Shown piece by piece: positions 15,429 to 21,149 of a stretch of DNA of 26,733 bases. The stretch lies in IMG/VR virus record IMGVR_UViG_3300042453_001938, positions 1 to 26,733 of that record, one strand, 5' to 3'. The stretch is from a virus. Below the pieces are notes generated by a model. It did no database searches, was not told the origin of the DNA, and saw only the letters and a program-made list of their open reading frames with translations. Each line of letters opens with the position of its first letter. The first letter of the stretch is position 1. Both the position numbers and the translations under genes were made by a program.

Positions 15429-17729
15429 ATGCAGGAGTTCATAGACTATCTAGCACAAGCCGCCCCAGAAGGCGAGACAATTCTTCTGGTGCGTCAAAAG
15501 CCCCGTCTCACCGACGGCGTGCAGCAGTACCACCAGGACGGCACGGCTAAGTACACATGGCCTGCCTGCCTGCCCGATAAGTACCGATCGAATCCGCCGA
15601 AGGCGTGGTACGCCAACACGGCGTCGTTCATCATCGAGCGCTTCCAACAGGGCAAGATCAGCGCGAGCAGCGCGTGCTGCAAACACGTCGCGTTCATGGT
15701 GCTCGATGACATTGGCACCAAGTCCAAGATCCCGCCGCTCGAGCCGACATGGAAGATCGAAACCAGCCCCGGCAATTACCAGTGGGGCTACACGTTCGAC
15801 TACGACAACCAGCCAACCAAGGAAGATTTCTCTGCGGCCATCTTCGCTATCGCCGCAGCGGGCTACACCGATGGCGGCGCCATCAACCCGGTGCGCAACT
15901 TCCGCGTGCCGGGGTCGATCAATCTCAAGCCCGGCCGCGACAACTTCGCTGCCGTGCTCGTTGACTTCCACCCGCTGCGCCAGTTCACCCTGCAGCAGAT
16001 TTGCGCCGCGCTTGGCGTCACACCGGCGCCTGCCGATACCGCCTCACATCAGGCGATTAACATCGAGGACGACGGCAACGACAGCGTGCTGCGCTGGCTC
16101 GCCGAGCAACAGCTTGTCCTGAATCCTCCTAACACGACTGGCTGGGCGGGCGTCGTCTGCCCGAACCACGCCGAGCACAGCGACAACAACCCCGAGGGGC
16201 GCTATCACCCGGTTCACCGCGCGTTCGATTGCTTCCATGAGCACTGTGGCGACTGGACGAGCGAGCGCTTCTTACGTTGGGTCGAGGAGCAAGGCGGCCC
16301 CAAGACGGGCTACGGCCTGCGCGACGACTTACTCGCCGCGACCATGACGACGGCGCTCTCAAAGATCACACCGACCGAGGAGTTCCCCGACGCGGCGGCC
16401 GAGACTATTGCTGAAGTGCGTCGGCGTGAGGTCGGGCGCGTCACCAAGGCCGAGTGGTACGAGCGTTTTGCCTATCTGCAAACGGATGACGCCTACTTTG
16501 ACATGCTTGAACGCCGTGAAATATCGCGTAGCACTTTTAACGCGCTTTTCCGTCATGTTTCCTGCAAGTCCGTTCGCACCAATCGCATCGTCGAGGCGTC
16601 CGTCTGTTACGACGAGAACCGCCAAGAGAAGGGCGCGCACTCTCTGATCGGCGTCACCTACGCCGCCGGCGAGGATATTCTCGTCTCGCGTGCGGGCGAC
16701 GTCTACGGCAACCGTTGGCGCAACGCGCGCCCGCAGGGGCGCTCTGGCGACGTGTCGCGCTGGCTCGAGCACGCCGAGCGCATGATCCCCGATGATCGCG
16801 AGCGCGCGCATGTGCTCGCCGTCATGGCGCACAAAGTCCAGCACCCGAATATCAAAATCAACCACGCCGTCTTGCACGCCGGTAAACCTGGCTCCGGTAA
16901 GGACACCTTGTGGGCGCCGTTCTTATGGGCCGTTGGTGGGCCTATGAACGTGAACATCAGCGTCGTGCGCAATGAGGAATTAAATTCCCAATGGGGCTAC
17001 GCGCTCGAGTCCGAGGTGATGGTCATCAACGAGCTGCGACAAGCCGAGGCCAAAGATCGCCGGGCGCTCGAGAATCAGCTCAAGCCCGTCATTGCCGCTC
17101 CGCCAGAGCTTCTGCCTGTCAACCGTAAGGGGCTGCATCCGTACGATGCCTTGAACCGCATATTTGTCCTCGCGTTCTCCAACGAACGCGCGGCTATTTC
17201 GCTGCCCTCTGACGATCGCCGTTGGTTCGTCACTTGGAGCGAGGCCGACAGACTGCCAGAAGAAAAGGCGCAGGAATTGTGGCACTGGTACAAGTCCGGC
17301 GGGTTTGAACAAATTTCCCGTTGGCTTTTCTCCTATGACGTTTCCGCTTTCAACCCCGGTGCCAGCCCGATAATGACAGAGGCCAAGGCCATTATGATTG
17401 ACGCCGGCATGTCGACGGCCGAGTCGTACCTTGTCGAGATGCTGCGCGGCCGCGTCGGCGAGTTCTCGCGCGGCGTGATCGGCTCGCCGTTTCACGTCGT
17501 GCTCGATCGCGTGGCGGGCTCGATGCCGCCGGGCGTCAAGGCGCCACAATCGGCGCTGTTTCACGCGCTGCGCGAGGCTGGATGGGTCGATAAAGGGCGC
17601 GTCGCGTCGGGTGACTATCCGACGAAAAAGCACCTATTCTGCGCGCCTGATATGGACAGCCGTAGCAAATCGGAGCTGCGCCGGCTGGTGGAAGTCCAGC
17701 CGCCGGCGTCACTCTCCGTCGTCAAATAA
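15429..17729 (+). CDS. Primase-helicase: archaeo-eukaryotic-type primase, zinc finger, SF3-like helicase
   Basis: 766 aa with AAGGAG 8 bp before the ATG. The N-terminal domain (about 50-185) has primase-polymerase features: VAFMVLDDIGTKS (D93, D94), QWGYTFDYD and NFRVPGSINLKPG. A CPNH...CFHEHC cluster (residues 244-273) resembles a zinc finger of the primase CHC type. The C-terminal ATPase has Walker A GKPGSGKDT at 485-493 and Walker B EVMVINELRQ (E535). It continues with FVLAFSNERAAISLPSDDRRWF, as in DUF5906-type phage helicases. It would unwind DNA and make primers for the polymerase encoded upstream. No DnaB-type helicase or loader is present in the window. The 3' end overlaps the convergent minus operon by about 20 bp. 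Confidence 0.9.
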   Translation: MQEFIDYLAQAAPEGETILLVRQKPRLTDGVQQYHQDGTAKYTWPACLPDKYRSNPPKAWYANTASFIIERFQQGKISASSACCKHVAFMVLDDIGTKSKIPPLEPTWKIETSPGNYQWGYTFDYDNQPTKEDFSAAIFAIAAAGYTDGGAINPVRNFRVPGSINLKPGRDNFAAVLVDFHPLRQFTLQQICAALGVTPAPADTASHQAINIEDDGNDSVLRWLAEQQLVLNPPNTTGWAGVVCPNHAEHSDNNPEGRYHPVHRAFDCFHEHCGDWTSERFLRWVEEQGGPKTGYGLRDDLLAATMTTALSKITPTEEFPDAAAETIAEVRRREVGRVTKAEWYERFAYLQTDDAYFDMLERREISRSTFNALFRHVSCKSVRTNRIVEASVCYDENRQEKGAHSLIGVTYAAGEDILVSRAGDVYGNRWRNARPQGRSGDVSRWLEHAERMIPDDRERAHVLAVMAHKVQHPNIKINHAVLHAGKPGSGKDTLWAPFLWAVGGPMNVNISVVRNEELNSQWGYALESEVMVINELRQAEAKDRRALENQLKPVIAAPPELLPVNRKGLHPYDALNRIFVLAFSNERAAISLPSDDRRWFVTWSEADRLPEEKAQELWHWYKSGGFEQISRWLFSYDVSAFNPGASPIMTEAKAIMIDAGMSTAESYLVEMLRGRVGEFSRGVIGSPFHVVLDRVAGSMPPGVKAPQSALFHALREAGWVDKGRVASGDYPTKKHLFCAPDMDSRSKSELRRLVEVQPPASLSVVK

Positions 17730-17768
17730 CCATGCGCAGATAACGGCGACGATCGCGCAGATGGTCAT
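17709..17768 (-). CDS. Possible 19-residue membrane peptide
   Basis: The ATG at 17768 overlaps the stop of the upstream gene (ATGA). The peptide MTICAIVAVICAWLFDDGE is almost entirely one hydrophobic helix with an acidic tail. A start at 17777 would add three residues. It overlaps the 3' end of the primase gene on the other strand. The coupling and clean TM character are the only support. It may be chance. Confidence 0.35.
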   Translation of the reverse strand: MTICAIVAVICAWLFDDGE

Positions 17769-18040
17769 CCAGAGCATGGCGGATCGTCGCGTGTGACGTC
17801 GGCGCGCCGTTGTAGATCGTCTGCGAGCGTCTCGTACCCGAGCGCCCGCGCGGCGACGGCTTGCAGTAGGTAGACGACGCGCCCACCGCCAGAGCACGCG
17901 AGGATTCCCTCGAGCGCTTGCCGGTAACGCTCCGCGCGCTTATCCGGCGACTCCCACCGCGCGGCCGCTTGGCCATGGGGTATGTCCTCGACTTCCCACA
18001 GCTGGCGCTGTTCGTCCTCGCTTAAAAATAGTTTGCCCAT
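17765..18040 (-). CDS. Small protein of the minus operon, unknown function
   Basis: 91 aa from the ATG at 18040, preferred over the in-frame ATG at 18067 because the 41-residue gene upstream ends at 18045, leaving a 4-bp gap. It has a charged N-terminus (KLFLSEDEQRQLWEVEDIPHG), then helices AAARWESPDKRAERYRQALEGILAC and YLLQAVAARALGYETLADDLQRRADV. The helical, Arg/Ala-rich layout is typical of small phage accessory proteins. I recognise no domain. Confidence 0.65.
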   Translation of the reverse strand: MGKLFLSEDEQRQLWEVEDIPHGQAAARWESPDKRAERYRQALEGILACSGGGRVVYLLQAVAARALGYETLADDLQRRADVTRDDPPCSG

Positions 18041-18044
18041 ATCG

Positions 18045-18170
18045 TCACCAATAGACGGAGTCACCATGCCAGCGCCGCACGCATGCCCAGTTGGGTGGCG
18101 GGACGTGCGCCCACTGCCGCCGGCCGTCGTCGTGCCTCTGGCGCCATATCCGCAAAATGTAACGCAGCAT
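18045..18170 (-). CDS. 41-residue basic, Trp-rich peptide
   Basis: The ATG at 18170 overlaps the TAA of the upstream gene (TAATG), and the TGA at 18045 lies 4 bp before the next ATG, so it fills an otherwise empty gap exactly. The peptide begins MLRYILRIWRQRHDDGRRQW and ends RRWHGDSVYW, with five Trp residues and a strong positive charge. No family is known to me. The closely packed junctions make it a credible gene although it is very short. Confidence 0.6.
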   Translation of the reverse strand: MLRYILRIWRQRHDDGRRQWAHVPPPNWACVRRWHGDSVYW

Positions 18171-18451
18171 TACAACCTCCGCAGCTCGTCACCTGCCCGT
18201 TGTAAATCGTCCTCGAGCGTCTCGAGTGTAGCCCGCAGCGCGCCAAATGCGCGCCGCTCGGCCGCCATGGCCGCGTGCCCGGCTGCACGCGCGGCGAGAT
18301 AGTCCGGTGGCCAGTCGTCGGGCATGCGCTCGTCGTACCCGGTGCCATCGCACGCCCAGCATGTGACCGCGCCGCCGTCCTCATCGACGGCGAGCGCGTC
18401 GTACCCGGAGCCCGCGCAGCAACTGCAGCGCGGCCGGGAGCCTGTGATCAT
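18170..18451 (-). CDS. Protein with DnaJ-like CxxCxGxG zinc motifs
   Basis: 93 aa from the ATG at 18451, one base after the upstream stop. Two cysteine motifs are visible, CSCCAGSGYD (residues 9-18) and CWACDGTGYDE (31-41). Both have the CxxCxGxG form of the DnaJ-type zinc finger, so the protein likely binds one zinc. The C-terminal half is helical (YLAARAAGHAAMAAERRAFGALRATLETLEDDLQRAGDE presented as one long helix). Many phages carry such short CxxCxGxG proteins with no known role. Confidence 0.75.
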   Translation of the reverse strand: MITGSRPRCSCCAGSGYDALAVDEDGGAVTCWACDGTGYDERMPDDWPPDYLAARAAGHAAMAAERRAFGALRATLETLEDDLQRAGDELRRL

Positions 18452-18452
18452 G

Positions 18453-18848
18453 TTAGCGGTACCAATAGACGCGGCCGTCGACGTCGACGGTCGAATAGTC
18501 TTCGCGGATGTTGCGCGCAGTGGCTGCCCAGTCGACGACGATATAGTGCGGCATGTCGCGCGGCATGCCGCCGCAGTCGACGACTAAATCCGTCGCATAC
18601 TCGACAAAGTACTCGTCGTCGATCAGCTGCAGCGGGTACCAGTCGCCGCGCCACTGCTCGTCGCCGCCGTACCCCTTCAGCTCGTCGAGTAGCTTAAAAA
18701 TCAAATGGTGCTCGTCGCGAATGTTGTCCAGCGATTGGTCAAGATTTAAATATTCGTTTTCTAGCGCAGCTTCTAGCTCTTCAAATCGCGCGATCACGTC
18801 GCGCACGTCGATCACGTCGGCAGTTAAGTCCAGTTCAGTCGATTGCAT
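18453..18848 (-). CDS. Conserved phage protein with IDW/VDWxxxA C-terminal signature
   Basis: 131 aa from the ATG at 18848, chosen because AGGAG (18857-18861) sits 8 bp upstream. The longer frame to 18884 would translate the CAC trinucleotide run. The N-terminus is acidic and helical (DLTADVIDVRDVIARFEELEAALE). The C-terminus reads LIDDEYFVEYATDLV, HYIVVDWAATARNIREDYSTVDVDGRVYWYR, a pattern widely shared by phage and plasmid proteins. It loosely recalls the end of ArdA-type antirestriction proteins, but I cannot assign it to them. It is acidic overall, so a DNA-mimic or antirestriction role is worth testing. Confidence 0.75.
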   Translation of the reverse strand: MQSTELDLTADVIDVRDVIARFEELEAALENEYLNLDQSLDNIRDEHHLIFKLLDELKGYGGDEQWRGDWYPLQLIDDEYFVEYATDLVVDCGGMPRDMPHYIVVDWAATARNIREDYSTVDVDGRVYWYR

Positions 18849-18864
18849 GTTGTGTGCTCCTAGT

Positions 18865-18879
18865 GTGGTGGTGGTGGTG
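18865..18879. repeat. Trinucleotide run (GTG)5 in an intergenic gap
   Basis: Five GTG units lie on the plus strand, CAC units on the transcribed minus strand. They sit between the clamp stop and the ribosome-binding site of the next gene. Such a run could vary in length and alter spacing or message structure. Confidence 0.6.
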
Positions 18880-18880
18880 A

Positions 18881-19657
18881 TCAAGCGGCCGCGTCGACGT
18901 CTGCTGGCGTCGGCGCTGGGGTGTCGGCGTGCGCTGCAGCGAGCGCGTCCTCGAGCGCTCCGGCGCCGATCTCGCCGCGCATGGGCATGACGACGGCGAC
19001 GGCGTCCGGCTGGCCGTCGGTAATGATCGCGGGCGACGTGCCGCGCGTATGTATGCGCACCGCATGCTGGCCGGCGTGCTTTTTCTGTTTATTGCGCAGG
19101 ATGGCGAACGCGTCGCACGCGTCGGCGACATACTGCCAATTTGTACATGACAGCTCGAGCGCGCCCAGCTGATCGGCCGCCGGCGTGACGCGGCGCCATT
19201 GTGGGAACTGCCCATCGAGCGGCCGGAAGCCGACAGCGCCGCCGTTGGGTACAGCGATCGTGCCTTCTGGCGCGCGGATAATGTGCACGTCTGCGCGCGT
19301 CGCGTCGAGCTCGCGTACCCAGCGCAGGGTGACGGCGACGTCGACGTCGCCTAGGCGCTTGCCGCGCTGGTACTCGCCGCTGTAGAGCTTAAGCGCGGCG
19401 TCGATCGCGTCGTTCGGAATGATGACCCCAGCGCGCAGCTCTGGCGGCATAACGGCGCGATCGTACGCTCGAGCGTGCACGATACCCGGCGCCGAGATCA
19501 CCAGCATGCGGTGGCCGTCAGTGGCGACGACCTTTCCGGCCGTCACGTCGAGATAGACGCCGTTCAAGTAGGAGCGAATATCGCCTTCAGCCGTATGCGT
19601 GCGCGCAGCGCGCAGGGTAGCCAGCGAAACGGTCAGATTCAGTTGCAGAGTGCTCAT
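18881..19657 (-). CDS. DNA polymerase sliding clamp, DnaN/beta-like
   Basis: 258 aa from the ATG at 19657, which has AGGA 9 bp upstream (19667-19670). A longer frame to 19708 is less likely. Residues 28-50 (RSYLNGVYLDVTAGKVVATDGHR) match the bacterial beta-clamp motif 'LNGV..........VATDGHR'. A second clamp-like segment is GFRPLDGQFPQWRRVTP (about 160-176). The usual bacterial protein has about 370 residues, so this is a shortened phage version. The tail is Ala/Pro/Asp-rich. It should encircle DNA and tether the polymerase. No clamp-loader gene is seen in the window, so host loader proteins may be used. Confidence 0.85.
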   Translation of the reverse strand: MSTLQLNLTVSLATLRAARTHTAEGDIRSYLNGVYLDVTAGKVVATDGHRMLVISAPGIVHARAYDRAVMPPELRAGVIIPNDAIDAALKLYSGEYQRGKRLGDVDVAVTLRWVRELDATRADVHIIRAPEGTIAVPNGGAVGFRPLDGQFPQWRRVTPAADQLGALELSCTNWQYVADACDAFAILRNKQKKHAGQHAVRIHTRGTSPAIITDGQPDAVAVVMPMRGEIGAGALEDALAAAHADTPAPTPADVDAAA

Positions 19658-19680
19658 GATGTAGTGTCCTCGAGTGTGGT

Positions 19681-19827
19681 TTAGTTGCGAATGTGATCGA
19701 TGACGCACGCCAGCGCCACAACGGCGGTGGCGGCGATCAGTAGCGACAGCGCGCCGAGATAGACGGCGGCTAGGAACGCGCCGCAGCCGGCGACGGCGAG
19801 CGCGTTCGAGATTTGGCGGGCGCTCAT
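19681..19827 (-). CDS. Small TM protein of the minus operon
   Basis: 48 aa from the ATG at 19827, overlapping the stop of the upstream gene (ATGA). It starts MSARQISNALAVAGCGAFL and has one or two hydrophobic helices (GAFLAAVYLGALSLLIAATAVVALACVI), ending DHIRN. It is probably an inner-membrane peptide. Function is unknown. Confidence 0.6.
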   Translation of the reverse strand: MSARQISNALAVAGCGAFLAAVYLGALSLLIAATAVVALACVIDHIRN

Positions 19828-20030
19828 GAGCGCACCGCCAGCATGTAGTTGGTGCCGGGCTCGAAATAGGCCTCGAGCTGGTGCTCGGCGATCGCCGCCT
19901 CGGTCATAGCGAGCGTCACGCGGTTGCGCGTCGAGCGGCGCATGATGGCGATCACGCGCGCGGCGTAGTCCGGCATGGTGGCGGCGATGGCTCGAGCTTG
20001 TGCCAGCTCGCGTTGTTCGGTTTTGTTCAT
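19824..20030 (-). CDS. Small helical phage protein, unknown function
   Basis: 68 aa from the ATG at 20030. The alternative ATG at 20036 lies only 3 bp from the GGAG at 20040-20043, so the inner start with 9-bp spacing is preferred. The start MNKTEQRELAQARAIAATMPDYAARVIAIMRRS has the look of a recurring small phage early protein. It continues TLAMTEAAIAEHQLEAYFEPG and ends YMLAVRS. No motif indicates a reaction. Confidence 0.7.
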   Translation of the reverse strand: MNKTEQRELAQARAIAATMPDYAARVIAIMRRSTRNRVTLAMTEAAIAEHQLEAYFEPGTNYMLAVRS

Positions 20031-20059
20031 GTGCATGTGCTCCGGGTTGGGGTGATGGG

Positions 20060-20329
20060 TTAGAGCTTGGCGGCGACGGCGCCAAGATTTAAAAGAATGG
20101 CGGTGAGGTTTTTGGCGCTTATGTCGGCCATGTAGACGTCGGTGGTGTCGTTGGCGTCATAGGCGCGCATGATGGCGGCGGGCTCGAGCTCGCATGGCGT
20201 GCGGGTGATGTAATCGAGCCCGCGGTCGATATCCATAAAAATGACGCGGCCGTCGTCGAGCTGGCCGGCGGCGATCCGTTGGCCGTCGGCGCTGTAGGGG
20301 CGGCCGGTATTGAAGCTGATCGTTTGCAT
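20060..20329 (-). CDS. Conserved small early protein (FNTGRxYxxxGQRIA family)
   Basis: 89 aa with AGGAG (20335-20339) before the ATG at 20329. The start MQTISFNTGRPYSADGQRIAAGQLDDGRVIFMDIDRGLDYIT is a pattern I recognise in many unrelated phages as a conserved hypothetical protein, often the first gene of an early operon. The C-terminus (IMRAYDANDTTDVYMADISAKNL) is mixed. Function is unknown. As promoter-proximal gene of the minus operon it would be made early and in quantity. Confidence 0.8.
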   Translation of the reverse strand: MQTISFNTGRPYSADGQRIAAGQLDDGRVIFMDIDRGLDYITRTPCELEPAAIMRAYDANDTTDVYMADISAKNLTAILLNLGAVAAKL

Positions 20330-20380
20330 GTTGTGCTCCTGCGCCGCCGGCTGGCGCTTGTGTCAATGCCGGCATGCACC

Positions 20381-20408
20381 ATTCTCTTTATGGCCAAAAT
20401 GCTGTCAA
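20381..20408 (-). promoter_or_regulatory. Candidate promoter of the minus operon
   Basis: On the minus strand a perfect TTGACA (20408-20403) is followed after 16 bp by GAGAAT (20386-20381), a four-of-six match to the -10 consensus. The leader would be about 45 nt and contains the AGGAG site before 20329. A second TTGACA (20366-20361) has no usable -10. Confidence 0.45.
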
Positions 20409-20450
20409 ACTGTTTTTTATATGGCGACCATTCTGCGGATACTTTTACCC

Positions 20451-20489
20451 GCTGGACGTTTGGGTCATGGCGCTGGACGTTTGGGTCAT
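20451..20489 (+). repeat. Tandem 18-bp direct repeat, 21-bp period
   Basis: GCTGGACGTTTGGGTCAT occurs perfectly at 20451-20468 and at 20472-20489, with a 3-bp spacer. The 21-bp period is two helical turns, so both copies face the same side of DNA, as expected for cooperative protein binding. Each copy ends with the 9-mer TTGGGTCAT of the wider array. Confidence 0.9.
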
Positions 20490-20536
20490 CGAGCGAGCGC
20501 GTGCGGCGGCGGCGATCGGCGGCGAGCGTGAAATTG

Positions 20537-20554
20537 TTGGGTCATTTGGGTCGC
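20537..20554 (+). repeat. 9-mer array, two forward units
   Basis: TTGGGTCAT at 20537-20545 is exact and is followed directly by TTGGGTCGC at 20546-20554, with seven of nine matches. A degenerate TTGGGT follows near 20557. Confidence 0.8.
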
Positions 20555-20578
20555 CGTTGGGTTGTTTGCGTGGGCTGG

Positions 20579-20587
20579 ATGACCCAA
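20579..20587 (-). repeat. 9-mer array, single reversed unit
   Basis: ATGACCCAA, an exact reverse-complement unit, is preceded by GCTGG as in the 18-bp repeat. It can pair with the forward units at 20537-20545. Confidence 0.75.
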
Positions 20588-20622
20588 CGCGGCGAGCTTG
20601 AAAACATGGGGCGCGGGGTGCG

Positions 20623-20641
20623 TTTGGGTCATTTGGGTCAT
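20623..20641 (+). repeat. 9-mer array, two exact forward units
   Basis: Two contiguous exact TTGGGTCAT units (20624-20632 and 20633-20641), preceded by T, border the left edge of the AT-rich centre. Confidence 0.9.
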
Positions 20642-20673
20642 GTTTTTTATCTAATCTTATAAGTCTAGAAATA

Positions 20674-20689
20674 CTGTATATCCGTACAG
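20674..20689. promoter_or_regulatory. LexA (SOS) box-like dyad
   Basis: CTGTATATCCGTACAG fits CTGT-N8-ACAG, the LexA operator of gamma- and betaproteobacteria, with the usual TA bases and AT core on the left side. It overlaps a perfect 12-bp palindrome, GTACAGCTGTAC (20684-20695). By chance such a motif is not very rare in 27 kb, but this one falls in the AT-rich centre of the only large intergenic region. Confidence 0.45.
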
Positions 20690-20733
20690 CTGTACGATAG
20701 AGCGGCGCATGCTGAAGAGCCCGCGCGGACTTT

Positions 20734-20766
20734 TTTGGGCATGCCCAAATGACCTAAATGACCTAA
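20734..20766 (-). repeat. 16-bp palindrome fused to variant reversed 9-mers
   Basis: TTTGGGCATGCCCAAA (20734-20749) is a perfect palindrome. It runs into ATGACCTAA twice (20749-20757, 20758-20766), each one mismatch from ATGACCCAA. Confidence 0.85.
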
Positions 20767-20802
20767 CGCCCCCATGTCGCCATGACTGCGCCCCCTATGC
20801 TG

Positions 20803-20847
20803 TTGGGTCATTTGGGCAATCGGCACGCCATGACCCAAATGACCCAA
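20803..20847. repeat. Inverted pair of double 9-mers (14-bp stem)
   Basis: Forward units at 20803-20820 (second degenerate) face two exact reversed units at 20830-20847. TTGGGTCATTTGGG (20803-20816) pairs perfectly with 20834-20847 around a 17-nt loop, so a cruciform or RNA hairpin is possible. Confidence 0.85.
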
Positions 20848-20896
20848 AGTCCGACGGCCGCATGCCCGCGCTGGCGCGCGCACCGGCTTGCATGCC

Positions 20897-20914
20897 ATGA
20901 CCCAAATGACCCAA
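20897..20914 (-). repeat. 9-mer array, two exact reversed units
   Basis: Two contiguous exact ATGACCCAA units (20897-20905, 20906-20914) form the right edge of the array. They are preceded by GCATGCC, as in the array element near 20740. Confidence 0.9.
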
Positions 20915-20940
20915 CGCCGACGGCCGACGCGCGCGGCGCT

Positions 20941-21103
20941 CGAGCTCGAGCGCTGGCAGGCTGGCGCTGCAGGCTAGGGGTGGCGGGCTCCCGGCTGGGC
21001 GCTGCGGGCTGGCGGCCGCTGGCCGCTGGCATGGGGGGGGTAGGGCCCGAGGCCACCCGGTCAAAATTACGGGGAGCGTTCGCAAAAAATTTTTTATTTT
21101 TTA
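20941..21103 (+). other. GC block, G8 run and A6T6 tract before terminase genes: packaging-site candidate
   Basis: Repeated GCTGG/GGCTGG words fill 20951-21030. Eight G residues (21033-21040) precede TAGGGCCCGAGGCC, and CGGGGAGCGTTCGC leads into AAAAAATTTTTTATTTTTT (21084-21102). A GC-rich core beside intrinsically bent A-tracts just upstream of terS is the usual setting of cos or pac sites. The T-rich end could also act as a terminator. No cleavage site can be read directly. Confidence 0.4.
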
Positions 21104-21149
21104 GCCCACCAGCTTGCAGCCCTGTGCTTTCATCCAGTAACCTTCAGCC

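Larger units (their letters stand above)
20330..21149. other. 820-bp non-coding region between divergent operons
   Basis: No reading frame here has a convincing protein. The frames that exist are translations of the 9-bp repeats (MTQMTQ, LGHLGH, GSFGSF). From left to right it holds the minus-operon promoter, a repeat array (20451-20641), an AT-rich centre with a LexA-like box (20642-20733), a mostly reversed repeat array (20734-20914), a GC-rich block with GCTGG-type repeats (20941-21030), a G8 run, and an A6T6 tract just before the terminase genes. It separates early minus genes from late plus genes, so origin, regulatory and packaging functions are the natural candidates. Confidence 0.8.

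Noticed and set aside
16980-17633. 217-codon minus-strand frame
   Set aside because: Antisense to the primase-helicase ATPase domain, with no recognisable motif.
18061-18384. 107-codon minus-strand frame
   Set aside because: It overlaps the CxxCxGxG gene in another frame and the 41-residue gene, both of which have better junctions and motifs.
20451-20914. CRISPR array
   Set aside because: Units are 9 bp, lie in both orientations and have irregular spacing. There are no uniform spacers and no cas operon (the DUF2800 protein is only Cas4-like).
20795-21085. Minus-strand frame of 96 codons in the same region (LGHLGH-type peptides)
   Set aside because: Repeat-derived, with no coding-like composition and no coupling to another gene.
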